In this document: in pieces, positions 1-9,939 of the stretch
Position numbering within the stretch: the stretch's first letter is position 1
Layout of the letters: every line of letters starts with the position of its first letter
Assembly: GCA_019359545.1 (NCBI GenBank)
Contig: JAHHHB010000053.1
Coordinates: forward strand, 1 to 46,606
Reading direction: 5' to 3'
Length of the DNA stretch: 46,606 bases
Source of the DNA: Desmonostoc geniculatum HA4340-LM1
GTDB lineage: Bacteria; Cyanobacteriota; Cyanobacteriia; Cyanobacteriales; Nostocaceae
Program-made: the position numbers and the translations under genes
Notes under the pieces: model-generated
The model's database searches: none
Told to the model about the DNA's origin: nothing
The model's input: only the letters and a program-made list of their open reading frames with translations

Positions 1-66
1 CCAGAAGTTAAACAAGCAGAAAGTATGTTAGAAAACCCAAGTCGAAGAGACATAAGATTCCCCTGA
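1..66 (+). CDS. C-terminal end of an unidentified protein
   Basis: Frame 1 is open from the window edge to a TGA at 64-66 and gives 21 residues ending in RRDIRFP. The start lies outside the window. I do not recognise the family from so short a tail. That it is a real coding end is suggested by the hairpin terminator that begins five bases after the stop. It could also be a chance open frame. Confidence 0.35.
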   Translation, partial: PEVKQAESMLENPSRRDIRFP

Positions 67-70
67 TACT

Positions 71-97
71 AAACCCCTGCATTAGTACAGGGGTTTT
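71..97. terminator. Intrinsic terminator hairpin, probably bidirectional
   Basis: AAACCCCTG (71-79) pairs with CAGGGGTTT (88-96) around an 8-base loop, and TTTT follows on the plus strand. It lies between the end of the upstream gene and the 3' end of the convergent ispH gene, the usual place for a shared terminator. Confidence 0.65.
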
Positions 98-129
98 AAA
101 TTCACACAATAGTTAGTTAGAGTGAATTT

Positions 130-1338
130 TTAAACCAGCGTTGGTGTTGATTTCAAAGCGAAAATCTTTTCAATCACATCTTCTACCACCTTATCTGGTG
201 TGGAAGCACCAGAAGTAATTCCCACAACAATTTCTCCGTCTGGTAACCAGCTTTCTGTAATGGTTAGTTGTCCATTTAATTGTCGATGTTCAATAGAATT
301 TGCTGATTGAATACGTTCAACAGTATCGATGTGATAAGAAGGAATTTTCCTCTCAAAAGCAATTTGTTGCAATTGAGTAGTATTTGAGGAATTAAACCCA
401 CCAATTACTACCATTAAATCTAATTTATTTTCCACTAACTCCAACATTGCATCTTGGCGTTCTTGGGTGGCGTCACAAATAGTGTTGAAGCTTTGGAAAT
501 GCTGATTTAATTCGGTAGGGCCATACTTCTGCAACATAGTCCGCTCAAAAAGCTTGCCGATTTGCTCGGTTTCACCTTTAAGCATCGTAGTTTGGTTAGC
601 AATACCGACTCTTTCTAAATCGCGATCGGGGTCAAATCCTGGTGAACAAGCTTTGGCAAATTTTTTCAGGAATTCTTCACGGTTCCCACCGTTAATAATA
701 TAATTAGCAACATATTCCGCTTCTGACAAATTCAATACAATTAAATACTTGCCAGCAAAGGAACTTGTTGCAACTGTTTCTTCGTGTTTATATTTACCGT
801 GAATAATTGACGTATAATCAACTTTTTTGTGCTTTTCTACTGTATTCCAAACTTTAGATACCCAAGGGCAAGTTGTATCAACAATTTTGCAGCCTTTCTC
901 ATGAAGTATCTGCATTTCTTGAACGCTAGCCCCAAAAGCAGGTAATATAACTACATCACCAATATCAACAACAGAAAAGTCTTTTTGATTTGCTTCCACC
1001 GGGATAAATTTTACTTCCATCTCCTGCATCCGCTGATTAACAGAAGGGTTGTGAATAATCTCGTTAGTAATCCAGATGCGTTCTGTGGGGAAGTGTTGAC
1101 GGGTTTCATAGGCCATAGCCACAGCACGTTCTACACCCCAGCAAAAGCCAAAGGCTTGGGCTAGTCGGATGGTGACATTATCTCGTTGCAGGGTGTAATT
1201 GCGATCGCGGATTTCCTGAATCAAGTTACTTTGATACTCAGATTGTAACTGGCTGGTAACTTCTGCTTGATGACCAAACCCCTTACGATTGTAATTTTCC
1301 GAATGTTGGAGCGTGCGCTTAAAAGCTTTTGTATCCAT
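130..1338 (-). CDS. ispH: 4-hydroxy-3-methylbut-2-enyl diphosphate reductase (IspH)
   Basis: IspH is the last enzyme of the MEP isoprenoid pathway. It reduces HMBPP to IPP and DMAPP in the cytoplasm with a [4Fe-4S] cluster, and in cyanobacteria feeds carotenoid, phytol and quinone synthesis. The 402 residues match the long cyanobacterial/plant-type protein, which has an N-terminal extension of about 55 residues compared with E. coli. The three cluster cysteines are visible at about C66 ([11 protein letters not shown]), C157 (DTTCPWV) and C288 ([10 protein letters not shown]). HNP near residue 98, GKYKHEET near 181 and GFNSSNT further on are other family signatures. The ATG at 1338 begins the conserved MDTKAFKR leader. 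The gene is intact, with no operon partner visible. Confidence 0.95.
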   Translation of the reverse strand: MDTKAFKRTLQHSENYNRKGFGHQAEVTSQLQSEYQSNLIQEIRDRNYTLQRDNVTIRLAQAFGFCWGVERAVAMAYETRQHFPTERIWITNEIIHNPSVNQRMQEMEVKFIPVEANQKDFSVVDIGDVVILPAFGASVQEMQILHEKGCKIVDTTCPWVSKVWNTVEKHKKVDYTSIIHGKYKHEETVATSSFAGKYLIVLNLSEAEYVANYIINGGNREEFLKKFAKACSPGFDPDRDLERVGIANQTTMLKGETEQIGKLFERTMLQKYGPTELNQHFQSFNTICDATQERQDAMLELVENKLDLMVVIGGFNSSNTTQLQQIAFERKIPSYHIDTVERIQSANSIEHRQLNGQLTITESWLPDGEIVVGITSGASTPDKVVEDVIEKIFALKSTPTLV

Positions 1339-1477
1339 GAGACTTGTCTACTTAAACCACTATTTTTTATTCTCTCGCGCTAAGACCCGATTTATACAGA
1401 CTTGTGTTCAAACATATTACTTCTTATCGTTTTCCCTCGCCGAAACACGTTGAGGTTGGGGTTTTAATTCAATGTCA

Positions 1478-1740
1478 CTTTGACATCCTCCCCGCCGTGA
1501 ACGGTCGGGGATTCCTAAGACTCACGACTTAGGTTTCTGTTTCTTTCCCAAAAGGGTTTTTTGCAACTGCCCTTGGGCCTTAAGGCTGTCAGGTCTTATG
1601 TTCGCTCCACAGAAAGTTTCTTGCTCAGGTGTTGGATAGAATCGGTATTTGAAAGCTTTTTGTGTCATTCTTACATGATATCCGGTATTCTGTAAGAACA
1701 CAAATTAATTAAATCCCCCCTAAAACGGCGGGGTTTTAAA
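1478..1740 (-). mobile_element. Miniature IS200/IS605-type element (internally deleted tnpB unit)
   Basis: About 260 bp. One end (1490-1510) is an imperfect hairpin of CCCCGCCGT with ACGGTCGGGG, typical of the right end of cyanobacterial IS200/IS605 tnpB units. The other end (about 1716-1740) has the related CCCCGCCG left-end motif. Between them lies a 48-codon tnpB remnant. A second hairpin, TTCTTACA/TGTAAGAA, occupies 1668-1698 at the remnant's start codon. There are no terminal inverted repeats or target duplication, as expected for this family. The left end overlaps the 3' end of the SGNH hydrolase gene. Confidence 0.75.
1522..1668 (-). pseudogene. tnpB: tnpB remnant: N-terminus joined in frame to C-terminus
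   Basis: The frame runs from the ATG at 1668 to the TGA at 1524-1522 and encodes 48 residues. The first 18 or so (AFKYRFYPTPEQE) are the typical start of TnpB. From about residue 20, GANIRPDSLKAQGQL and GKKQKPKS match the C-terminal tail of cyanobacterial TnpB proteins. The RuvC nuclease core and zinc finger, some 350 residues, are missing, yet the frame is kept across the joint. It cannot be a nuclease. It may be a passive MITE-like derivative mobilised by an intact TnpA elsewhere. Confidence 0.75.
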
Positions 1741-2556
1741 CCCATTTTTCTGATAAATCTGCAATGCAGAACGCCAAACTATATAGCCTTCACGACTTAA
1801 GTGTAAGCCATCAGTAGTAAATTCGCGGCGGAGATTACCTTGGGTATTGGTAAACAGGGGATATAAATCGAGAAATTTCACACCTTTTTTCGCACATATG
1901 CTTTGCAATTGCTCATTCAATCGGCGAATGCGACTATTGGTAATAGCCATCAGTTTATCTCGTCCTTGCCAAGTTGCTTCTTCTCCACCATGCGGTAAAA
2001 TCGATTGGACAACAATTTCGGCTCTGGGATGTGCCTTTTGCAGGTAACTCATAATTTGCTGGTGATTATTTAAAATCACCTTGTCGTTCGTCCCGCGAAT
2101 TAGGTCGTTAATCCCAATCATGACAAAAATCACTTCCGGCCGGGTGCGGTCAAATATATTCAATCTTTTCAAAAGTCCCTTGCTGGTTTCGCCAGAAATT
2201 CCTTGATTGAGCCAATTTTTAGCTTCGGGTAATAACTCAGTGGGAAACCACAAACTCAGAGAATCTCCAGCCAGTATGGTTAAGCGCACAGGACGCCGGT
2301 CAGCGGCTACCTTAGCTTCTTGTTTGAGGATATCTACCCATTGTTGGTAAGTTAGTTGGTGACGGCGACCTAAATCAGGTGTAACAACTGGGTCTGAGTT
2401 GTTCAGGTTGATTTGATCTGGGGATGTTACTATTCCAAAAAAACCGGTCAATTTCTGCTGTTGCCAAATTAGCAGAATGACCGCCAACAATAGTACGCCG
2501 TTGGTTAACAGCGAGAAAAATGCCCAGATAGGAAATGTTTTTACAGAAGTAGACAC
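1720..2556 (-). CDS. Membrane-anchored SGNH/GDSL-family esterase or lipase
   Basis: This is an SGNH-fold serine hydrolase of 278 residues. Residues 10-33 form one hydrophobic segment that probably anchors the enzyme with its catalytic domain outside the cytoplasm. The conserved blocks are ILAGDSLSLW (nucleophile S99), GISGETS (G119 region), IGINDL (N150) and TDGLHLS (D249 and H252). Substrate cannot be told from sequence; relatives act on acyl or acetyl esters of lipids and polysaccharides. The last codons (KTPPF and TAG) lie inside the left end of the adjacent IS200/IS605 remnant, so the original C-terminus has been replaced by a few element-encoded residues. All catalytic blocks are upstream of that joint, so activity is probably kept. 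Confidence 0.85.
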   Translation of the reverse strand: MSTSVKTFPIWAFFSLLTNGVLLLAVILLIWQQQKLTGFFGIVTSPDQINLNNSDPVVTPDLGRRHQLTYQQWVDILKQEAKVAADRRPVRLTILAGDSLSLWFPTELLPEAKNWLNQGISGETSKGLLKRLNIFDRTRPEVIFVMIGINDLIRGTNDKVILNNHQQIMSYLQKAHPRAEIVVQSILPHGGEEATWQGRDKLMAITNSRIRRLNEQLQSICAKKGVKFLDLYPLFTNTQGNLRREFTTDGLHLSREGYIVWRSALQIYQKNGFKTPPF

Positions 2557-2627
2557 GACTAGCGAAATTTACCAATTATTTGAATCAAATTTTAACGCTA
2601 GCAGTCAAAAATCACACTCGATGAAAA

Positions 2628-2757
2628 TAGGGAGTGGGGAGTGGGGAGTGGGGAGTGGGGAGTGGGGAGTGGGGAGTGGGGCAGAGGGGCAGAGGGGAAA
2701 AACTTACTGCAACTTCTCCCCTGCTCCCCTGCTCCCCTGCTCCCCATCTCCCTACTC
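2628..2757. repeat. STRR tract with inverted arms (GGGGAGT and CCCCTGCT units)
   Basis: About six tandem GGGGAGT units pass into GGGGCAGA units. After a short spacer (2698-2717) the inverted counterpart appears as CTCCCCTG units. The two arms could form a long hairpin. The tract ends exactly where homology of the amt fragment to ammonium transporters stops. Confidence 0.85.
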
Positions 2758-3267
2758 TCTACTGAACTGGACGATCGCTGCTACTAAAGCTGAAACGCCA
2801 GAACTAATGTGAACTACTGTACCGCCTGCAAAGTCCAGGGCACCCAAACCACCGTACAATCCTAACAATCCACCTTTAGCCCATACCATGTGGGCGAGGG
2901 GAGCGTAAACAAAGGTTGACCACAGGAGGACAAATAGGCAATAGGCGCGGAAACTCATCCGTTCGGCGATCGCCCCAGAAATTAAGGCTGGGGTGATAAT
3001 GGCAAACATGGCTTGGTAAATCATGAATGCCTGGTGGGGTATTGTTCCGGCATAGGAGACGACTTCCGCCGGGTTTGACCCTTTAAGATAATCGGTTGTC
3101 TCCAAACCGACACCATTCAACCCCAACCACTGCAATCCACCGATGAACGGCAAACCTGGCGCAAAGGCAAGACTATAACCCCACAGAATCCAGGTAACTC
3201 CGACGATCGCCATTAACACAAAGCTCATCATCAATGTATTTAGGACATTGCGCGATCGTATTTTTGA
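2755..3267 (-). pseudogene. amt: Ammonium transporter (Amt) internal fragment
   Basis: About 170 residues match the front-middle of Amt/Rh channels, which carry ammonium across the plasma membrane and are normally 450-500 residues. Visible signatures are RSRNVLNTLMMSF, ILWGYSLAFAP, IPHQAFMIYQAMFAIITPALI, GAIAERMSF and GGTVVHISSG, which contains the first pore histidine. The N-terminal helix is absent: the frame is closed by a TAG at 3270-3268. The C-terminal half, with the second pore histidine, is replaced by VQFSRE encoded by the neighbouring repeat tract. A TTG at 3234 could start a shorter product, but homology extends upstream of it. It is clearly a dead fragment. Confidence 0.9.
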
Positions 3268-3344
3268 CTAAGGTTGAACTCAGTAAAATTACGCTAACGC
3301 TTTTAACTCAACTATTGTCATTAATTAAAGTAAGTTTGTTGAGC

Positions 3345-3485
3345 GAATTGGGGATTGGGGCATTGGGCATTGGGCATGGGGACATGGGGAGATTATAAAA
3401 AAGCTTCCCACCTCTCCCACACTCCCTGTTTGGCCTATGCCCAATCCCCAGTCCCCAGTCCCCAATCCCCAATGCCCAATTCCCC
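3345..3485. repeat. STRR tract with inverted arms (GGGCATT / CCCCAGT units)
   Basis: Units of GGGCATT and GGGGATT occupy 3345-3390. The inverted counterparts CCCCAGT and CCCCAAT occupy 3430-3485, with a 40-base spacer. The tract lies between the broken 5' end of the amt fragment and the start of the hybrid kinase, so the kinase promoter must lie within or very near the repeats. Confidence 0.8.
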
Positions 3486-3502
3486 GTAGATAAGGCTTAA
3501 GG

Positions 3503-6500
3503 ATGAAAGCACCATTACCTGATAACGAAACACAGAGAATTGAGACACTTTTGCAGTATAAAATCCTTGATACGCCACCTGAAGCCGCCTTTGACGATCT
3601 CACGCGTTTAGCCTCGTATATTTGTCAGACTCCCATTGCCTTAATTAGCTTAATTGATACAAATCGCCAGTGGTTCAAAGCCAAGGTGGGTTTGAATGTC
3701 CCAGAAACACATCGAGACCAGGCATTCTGTGCCCATGCTATTCTACAACCTGATATTCTTATTGTGCCTGATGCTACAAAAGACGAACGGTTCGCCGCAA
3801 ATCCACTGGTCACTTCTAACCCAAATATCCGGTTTTATGCTGGTGTACCTCTAACTAATGCTGAGGGCTACGCACTAGGAACACTTTGTGTCATTGACTA
3901 CGTAGCACGACAACTTACTCCAGATCAAATAGAAGCATTACAAACTCTGGCTCGTCAAGTTATCAAACAACTGGAATTGCGTCGCAATTTAGCAAGTTTA
4001 GTGCTTGTGACTAATAAAGGTAAACAATCAAAAAAAGTCAGCAAGCAATTTTTCAAAAGAATTGCTACAGGCTTTGCTTTGGCGTCGGCAATTTTAGTTG
4101 TGATTGGTGCTGTTTCTTATCAAAATACAAGAGTATCTATTAATAATCGGAGTGTAATAAAAAACATTAATAAAAAAATCAACAGCTTAGAAAAACTACT
4201 GTCGCAGACAAAGGATGCTGAAACTGGACAACGTGGTTACATCCTCACTGGAAAAGAAACTTATCTCAAAGCATATCAAGCAGCACTGACTAATGTCGAT
4301 GGAGAAATTACAAAACTGAAGAATTTAACCGCCGATCAACCAAACGAACAAAAGCAGATTGCAAGGCTTGAATCTTTAATTGGAACTAAACTTACTCAAC
4401 TAAAACAGACTATCAATTTGCGCCAGAATCAAGGATTACAGGCGGCCTTGCAGGGACTAGTGACAAATGATGGTCAAAATCTGATGAATGATATCCGTAA
4501 AGCGATTCATGAGATAGAGAACCAGGAAAAAGGGCGGCGTCAGAAACTGTCACAAGCAACAAAAGCTTGGACTCGTAAAACAACTGTGACAATTGCGATC
4601 GCCATTTGCCTAAGTTTTGTCGTTCTTGCTGTAGTCTACTACTTGATATATCGTGAGGTTTGCGAGCGCAAAAGAACAGAAGAAACCTTAGACCAAGAAC
4701 GCAACTTTATCTCAGCAGTCCTTGATACAGCTAGCGCTTTAGTCATAGTTACCGACTCCCAAGGGCAAATCGTTCGTTTCAATCAAGCTTGTGAGCAAAT
4801 AACAGGTTATTCCTTCGACGAAGTAAGAGGTAGGTATTTCTGGAAATTGTTTTTACTTCCTGAACAAATGGAGTCAGTCAAAGCAGTTTTCGAGCAATTG
4901 CGAAGTGGTAAATACTCCCAAAATTACGAAAATTATTGGGTGATGAAGGATGGGACTCAGCGACTAATTGCCTGGTCGAATACCATCTTAAAAGACTATG
5001 ACGGTTCAGTGGAATACGTTGTCGGCACAGGGATTGATATCAGTGAGCGCAAACGAACCCAACAACACCTGACTGCACAATACGCTGCAACCCGCGTTTT
5101 AGCAGATTCCACCACAATCAACGAAGCTATGCCCCAAATTCTCCAAGGAATCTGTGAAAGTTTAGGATGGGATTTGGGCGAAATTTGGATGGTCGATCGG
5201 GAAGCAAATGTGCTGCGTTTTTTCGATATCTGGCACAAACCATCCCTTGAGGTACAAGAGTTTGCAGCCCTGAAACGGCAAACGACTTTTGCCCCAGGAA
5301 TTGGACTACCCGGCCGTGTTTGGGCTAGTTCTGAACCTGTTTGGATTGCTGATATCGTTAAAGATCTGAATTTTCCTAGCTTCCAAATCGCTGCTCAAGT
5401 AGGACTACATTCAGCTTTCGGTTTTCCCCTCCGCACTGGTAACAAAATCCTCGGCGTTATTACCTGCTTTAACCGTGAAATCCAGCAACCTAACGAAGAC
5501 TTGGCAAAAACCATGAATTTTATTGGTGAGCAAGTGGGGCAATTTATCCAGCGTAAACAAGCTGAAGAAGAATTACAACGCCAAAACTTGCGATCGCAAC
5601 TTTTTACGGAAATTACCCTGAAAATTCGCCAGTCTTTGCAAATCGAAGAAATTCTGGAAATCACTGTCAATGAGGTGCAAAAAATTCTCCAAACCGACCG
5701 AGTATTAATTTATCAGCTATTGCCAGATGAGTCTAAAACCACTGTTATCGAAGCGGTAGTTTCTGGCTTACCAGCAATTAAAGAACAAAACATTGTCGCC
5801 CCCTACTTTCAAGCCGAATACCTACAACAATACTATCTACAGCAATATCGTCAAGGACGGATTTTGGGACTCGCTAATTTAGATCTGTTGGAAGTCCAAC
5901 AAACTCATCTGCAATTGATGCAACAGTTTGGGGTAAAAGTCAATTTGGTTGTACCGATTCTCGTCAAAGAAGAACTTCGCGGTTTGTTGATAGTCCATCA
6001 GTGTGACTATTCTCACCAATGGTCTAGCTTTGAAACTCATCTTTTGCGCCAAATCGCCGATCAAGTAGGTATAGCCTTAGCCCAAGCCCAACTATTAGAA
6101 GCAGAAACTCGTCAACGACAAGAACTTGAAATTGCCCGTTACCAAGCTGAATTAGCTTCTCAAACCAAAAGTGCCTTTTTGGCGAATATGAGTCATGAAA
6201 TTCGTACTCCCATGAATGCTGTATTAGGAATGACTAGTTTAGCTTTAGATACTCCTTTAGACCCAGAACAGCGAGATTTTATTGAAACGATTCGCATCAG
6301 TGGAGAAGCTTTATTAACTTTAATTAACGAAATTTTGGATCTCTCCAAGCTTGAAGCTGGAGGGATGGCTCTGGAAACACTAGACTTTAACCTATCAATC
6401 TGTGTTGAAGAAGTTTTAGAATTATTGGCTCCCTCAGCCCACAATAAAGGATTAGAAATTGCAGGGCTAATCGATCCTAATGTCCCCATTTATCTCCAAG

Positions 6501-8128
6501 GAGATGTGGGTAGGCTGCGGCAAGTTCTTATGAACTTAATTAGCAACGCTATCAAGTTTACCAGTGCTGGTGAAGTGGTAGTTGAAGCGAAATTGCGTTC
6601 CCTTTCCTCCACTACAGTCAGCATCTACTTTGCCATCACAGACACAGGTCTTGGTATTAGTCCTGAAGACCAACCTAAACTGTTTATGGCATTTACCCAA
6701 GTCGATGCTTCTACCACTCGCAAGTATGGTGGTACAGGTTTGGGATTAGCCATCTGTAAACAACTGGTGAGTTTGATGGGAGGAATAATTGGGGTAGAAA
6801 GTCAGATGGGGAAAGGATCTAAATTTTGGTTTGAAGTGCCTTTCGCCAAGCAAATTGAGCCTGTTTTGAGGTCATGCCCACTTTTAATCAATCGCCGCGT
6901 CTTAGTAGTAGATGATAACTCTACTAATTGCAAAATGATCCACCATCAAGCTACTGCTTGGGGAATACAGGTAGATATAGCCAACACTGCTGCCGCTGCA
7001 CTCAAAGCTATGCAGAAAAATTGCGAGCAGAAAAATCCTTATGATGCCGTCTTAATTGATATGCAAATGCCAGAAATAGATGGCATCAAATTAGGAGAAA
7101 AAATTAAAGCCAATTCTGCAATTGCCGAGATACCTTTAATTATCCTCGCCTCAACTAATCAACGAAATCAAATACAGGAAGCTCTGAAAATCGGATTTGC
7201 TGCTTATTTAATCAAACCTGTTAGGACATCCCGGCTTCTGGATACAATGACGACTATTCTACAAACTCAGCCGAAACCAGAACAAGGGGCTACCGAAGAA
7301 GTCCAAAGGATAAAAACTTCAGGTATAAGCCCTAATTCCTCTACTGAATCAAAATTAAGAATTTTGCTAGCTGAAGATAATTTGGTAAATCAGAAAGTCA
7401 CCCTGAAACAACTCCAAACTTTGGGCTATAAAGCTGATGTCGTTGCCAATGGAAAAGAAGTTTTACAGCTATTAGAAAAAATTCCTTATGATTTGATTTT
7501 AATGGATTGCCACATGCCAATTCTTGATGGTTTAGAGACTACAAAAGAAATTCATCGGTGGCAAAAGAGTGCTTTTGCTAGTCATCGTCGGCCTGTGGTG
7601 ATTGCTATGACAGCTAATGCCATGAAAGAAGACAAACAAAAGTGTCTAAATGCCGGAATGGATGATTATCTTAGTAAGCCAGTGTTGAAAGAAAAATTGG
7701 CGGCTATCCTAGAGCATTGGGCAGACATCATCCTTTCACAACAGGTGGTAGCCGAATGCGAGCAGATAGTTTCTACCACTCATAACGATGGAGTTGGCTC
7801 AACAATTAATTGGGAATACCTGCATCAGGTATCGGATAATGATACACAATTTGAATTAAATCTCTTACAAATCTTTATTCAAGATATTCAACCTCGTTTA
7901 GAAATTATTAAAAGTGCGATCGCACTTTATGATTTTGGGCAAATTGTCCGAGAAGCTCATTACCTTAAAGGTGCTAGTGCTAACATTGGAGCCACAGCTA
8001 TGTACCTAGCAGTTGAAAAACTAGAACAACAAGCTCTCCAGCAGGAGCATAAAGGTACGACTAAGTTAATTTCAGAAGTAGAAGAATTTGTCAACCGCAT
8101 TCAAGAATTTTTACAAGGTAAAAGTTAA
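3503..8128 (+). CDS. Hybrid sensor histidine kinase (GAF-TM-CHASE3-TM-PAS-GAF-GAF-HisKA-HATPase-REC-REC-HPt)
   Basis: This 1541-residue protein carries a whole phosphorelay in one chain. The order is: GAF domain (about 10-160), membrane helix (187-207), CHASE3 extracytoplasmic sensor (215-350, with [14 protein letters not shown]), membrane helix (360-385), PAS (400-520), GAF (535-690), bilin-type GAF (705-870), HisKA with H898 in MSHEIRTP, HATPase (1000-1120, with GTGLGLAI), receiver 1 (D1137/D1138, acceptor D1186), receiver 2 (acceptor D1335 in LMDCHMP) and HPt (H1486 in [13 protein letters not shown]). Every phosphotransfer residue is present, so the full relay His-Asp-His is plausible. A TAAGG sequence lies close to the ATG at 3503. 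No cognate regulator is adjacent. The bilin-pocket Cys was not identified, so light sensing is not claimed. Confidence 0.93.
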   Translation: MKAPLPDNETQRIETLLQYKILDTPPEAAFDDLTRLASYICQTPIALISLIDTNRQWFKAKVGLNVPETHRDQAFCAHAILQPDILIVPDATKDERFAANPLVTSNPNIRFYAGVPLTNAEGYALGTLCVIDYVARQLTPDQIEALQTLARQVIKQLELRRNLASLVLVTNKGKQSKKVSKQFFKRIATGFALASAILVVIGAVSYQNTRVSINNRSVIKNINKKINSLEKLLSQTKDAETGQRGYILTGKETYLKAYQAALTNVDGEITKLKNLTADQPNEQKQIARLESLIGTKLTQLKQTINLRQNQGLQAALQGLVTNDGQNLMNDIRKAIHEIENQEKGRRQKLSQATKAWTRKTTVTIAIAICLSFVVLAVVYYLIYREVCERKRTEETLDQERNFISAVLDTASALVIVTDSQGQIVRFNQACEQITGYSFDEVRGRYFWKLFLLPEQMESVKAVFEQLRSGKYSQNYENYWVMKDGTQRLIAWSNTILKDYDGSVEYVVGTGIDISERKRTQQHLTAQYAATRVLADSTTINEAMPQILQGICESLGWDLGEIWMVDREANVLRFFDIWHKPSLEVQEFAALKRQTTFAPGIGLPGRVWASSEPVWIADIVKDLNFPSFQIAAQVGLHSAFGFPLRTGNKILGVITCFNREIQQPNEDLAKTMNFIGEQVGQFIQRKQAEEELQRQNLRSQLFTEITLKIRQSLQIEEILEITVNEVQKILQTDRVLIYQLLPDESKTTVIEAVVSGLPAIKEQNIVAPYFQAEYLQQYYLQQYRQGRILGLANLDLLEVQQTHLQLMQQFGVKVNLVVPILVKEELRGLLIVHQCDYSHQWSSFETHLLRQIADQVGIALAQAQLLEAETRQRQELEIARYQAELASQTKSAFLANMSHEIRTPMNAVLGMTSLALDTPLDPEQRDFIETIRISGEALLTLINEILDLSKLEAGGMALETLDFNLSICVEEVLELLAPSAHNKGLEIAGLIDPNVPIYLQGDVGRLRQVLMNLISNAIKFTSAGEVVVEAKLRSLSSTTVSIYFAITDTGLGISPEDQPKLFMAFTQVDASTTRKYGGTGLGLAICKQLVSLMGGIIGVESQMGKGSKFWFEVPFAKQIEPVLRSCPLLINRRVLVVDDNSTNCKMIHHQATAWGIQVDIANTAAAALKAMQKNCEQKNPYDAVLIDMQMPEIDGIKLGEKIKANSAIAEIPLIILASTNQRNQIQEALKIGFAAYLIKPVRTSRLLDTMTTILQTQPKPEQGATEEVQRIKTSGISPNSSTESKLRILLAEDNLVNQKVTLKQLQTLGYKADVVANGKEVLQLLEKIPYDLILMDCHMPILDGLETTKEIHRWQKSAFASHRRPVVIAMTANAMKEDKQKCLNAGMDDYLSKPVLKEKLAAILEHWADIILSQQVVAECEQIVSTTHNDGVGSTINWEYLHQVSDNDTQFELNLLQIFIQDIQPRLEIIKSAIALYDFGQIVREAHYLKGASANIGATAMYLAVEKLEQQALQQEHKGTTKLISEVEEFVNRIQEFLQGKS

Positions 8129-8130
8129 AA

Positions 8131-8202
8131 GAGAATTCAGAATTCAGAATTCAGAATTCAGAATTCAGAATTCAGAATGCAGAATTCAGAATTCAGAATG
8201 CA
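8131..8202. repeat. AGAATTC heptamer tract
   Basis: About ten near-perfect tandem copies of AGAATTC (some AGAATGC) fill the gap between the convergent kinase and phosphatase genes. The same unit recurs at 24690-24742, 29030-29057, 39603-39656 and 41083-41110. Confidence 0.9.
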
Positions 8203-8209
8203 ATCAGTA

Positions 8210-9088
8210 TTAGTTTTGGCTTTCGGGTAAGCTTTGCATTGCTGACAGCAAATCTTGATGAACCGATTTTGAGGCAGCTACGATCAATCCAGGCAGGCTA
8301 TAGTTTTTACAAGTATGCAGTGGCGGTAAAATCGAACCGTCGAGAGTAGTGACAAGATAGCCAGCTTCTCTTGCCAAAAAAGCCAGGGCGCCACCATCAA
8401 TAAATTTGCCGGCTCTGATTACTGCTCCACTCAAATCACCACTGAGAATACCATTGAGATTGGGAATTTGAATATCACTAGAATAGTCATTGGCAATATC
8501 AATTACTTGATAGCGGTCTTTTATTAAAGGTGCGATCGCATTCATTCCCCATCCCAACAATACAGCAGGTTTGGGTGATGTAATCTCCAAGGGAATGCAG
8601 GCTTCTAAATTCATTGCCAGCGTTCCTTTAAAAGCACCTTCGCCTCGAAAAGCATAAAAATAAACATTTTGGGCAGGAGAAATTGCCAGTACTGCCTCAA
8701 AATCATCCGCATTTAAAATAGTCAGAATAATTTGGTAATTAGAATGTCCATCCATGTAAAACTTCGTGCCATCAATGGGGTCGAGCGTGACTAAATAATC
8801 ACCTGATAAACCAAGTTCAGTACCACGAAAATACTTAGTGTTTCTAGAACTCTCATACTCTTCCCCATAAAAGCGAATCTCTGGGAAAGTACCCAGCAGT
8901 AGTACTTCCACCAGATTTTGAATTGCCAAATCCGCATCAGTAAGTGCAGCCGCAAAAAAGTTTTTTCCTTCTTCTTTAGCGGGAAGTGCAGCAATTTTTG
9001 GTTGCAGAAAATTGGCATAGGCTGCTGCTACTTTCAAATGGGGAAGTAAAGTCTCTAAGATTAATCTAGTAGTCGGTGTTGTGGACAT
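8210..9088 (-). CDS. Inositol monophosphatase family protein
   Basis: This 292-residue protein belongs to the Mg-dependent, lithium-sensitive phosphatase superfamily (IMPase, FBPase/SBPase GlpX-unrelated, CysQ, HisN). The metal-binding motif LDPIDGTKFYMDG is at about 102-114, with D103, D106, G107 and T108. GEE at 75-77 supplies another ligand, and the C-terminal DGGALAFLAREAG matches the second motif. Likely substrates are small phosphorylated compounds such as inositol phosphate, histidinol phosphate or PAP; sequence alone does not decide. The ATG at 9088 gives a full-length protein. The gene stands alone, convergent with the hybrid kinase. Confidence 0.85.
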   Translation of the reverse strand: MSTTPTTRLILETLLPHLKVAAAYANFLQPKIAALPAKEEGKNFFAAALTDADLAIQNLVEVLLLGTFPEIRFYGEEYESSRNTKYFRGTELGLSGDYLVTLDPIDGTKFYMDGHSNYQIILTILNADDFEAVLAISPAQNVYFYAFRGEGAFKGTLAMNLEACIPLEITSPKPAVLLGWGMNAIAPLIKDRYQVIDIANDYSSDIQIPNLNGILSGDLSGAVIRAGKFIDGGALAFLAREAGYLVTTLDGSILPPLHTCKNYSLPGLIVAASKSVHQDLLSAMQSLPESQN

Positions 9089-9786
9089 TGCAGCAACTCC
9101 TTTTATACATCATCTCCCACTAGCAGGGAGATATAATTCCATATTCAGACAAAATTACGGTATCATGAACCACTATTTTTTAGCTATGGCTACGCCCGCC
9201 ATTTGCAAAGCGTTTCGTAGATCGGTTAAGGTTTTTTGATGAAAATTAGACCTGTCTTGAAAATCTTGTCATTACCAACATATTTTAAAGTGAGGTAGCG
9301 ATGTAATAGGCGATCGCGGCAGTGATATTTTTTCAGATCTCAGAAAAGCAAAACAATTGAATTGGCATTGTTTGCTACGAGTCACTCAAAACCGGGTGAT
9401 TACGAAACCAGATGGCACAAAAGGATACCTCATATCATGTCCGGTTAAAAACTTATCATTAAGGCAGCAGGGGGGCAGAGGAGCTCTTGAGCAGAGGGGA
9501 AGGGTTTTTGGTTTTCTGCATAGATTCGGGAATCATAACTAATTATCCGGATTTCATATCATTCGGTATTTTTAAGGCAGTCAATCACGGGAAAATCTCA
9601 CAAACAAACATAAAAAAGGTTTTTTCCCTACTCCCTACTCCCCACTCCCTTTTTCAAATATTGACTCGAACGTTGGATTCTCAGTAGTTTTATCATGTCT
9701 TTATCTAATCTTTAATTTTTTAATCAGTAATTCTAGTTAATATAAATAAAAAGATAAAAGTACAAAAAACATCCATAAATCAATCT
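9089..9786. other. Gene-free stretch with dispersed repeats
   Basis: I see no convincing gene here. 9178-9225 resembles the GC-rich dispersed repeats also seen near 28640-29330. 9434-9530 is a dispersed repeat with a second copy at 11827-11903. 9620-9655 is a short STRR tract. The short open frames in this stretch are spread over repeat sequence and show no family signature. Confidence 0.6.
9434..9530 (+). repeat. Dispersed repeat R1, copy 1
   Basis: Begins TGTCCGGTTAAAAACTTATC and continues through a G-rich stretch to CATAGATTC. A second copy at 11827-11903 keeps the same order with a shorter G-rich middle. The function is unknown. It looks like a mobile or processed repeat rather than a regulatory site, because both copies sit in unrelated intergenic places. 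Confidence 0.7.
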
Positions 9787-9879
9787 TAGGACTTACGCAA
9801 ACAATAGCCGAAACCCTTATTTTCACGTAGGGGCAATTCATGAATTGCCCCTACAGCGTGTACTTTTACGTAAGTCCTA
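9787..9879. mobile_element. MITE-A copy 1 (93 bp)
   Basis: The ends are TAGGACTTACG and CGTAAGTCCTA. The element is flanked by a 5-bp direct duplication AATCT (9782-9786 and 9880-9884). Its centre is a perfect 28-bp palindrome (9827-9854) with arms starting GTAGGGGC. It is nearly identical to copy 4 at 41114-41206, which suggests recent movement. It has no coding capacity. Confidence 0.88.
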
Positions 9880-9939
9880 AATCTATTTGAGTGATTCACA
9901 TATTAATAAATATTGAAGTAATTGGGAAATTAAGATAAG

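Noticed and set aside
2477..2812. 111-residue plus-strand frame across the repeat tract
   Set aside because: It is antisense to the SGNH and amt fragments and mostly repeat-encoded GSGEWGV units.
8131..8202. CRISPR array
   Set aside because: Units are 7 bases with no spacers. None of the tandem tracts has 25-40 bp repeats with unique spacers, and no cas genes are present.
9357..9687. Short open frames in the 9.1-9.8 kb gap
   Set aside because: They span repeat R1 and STRR sequence, lack ribosome binding sites and show no recognisable motif.
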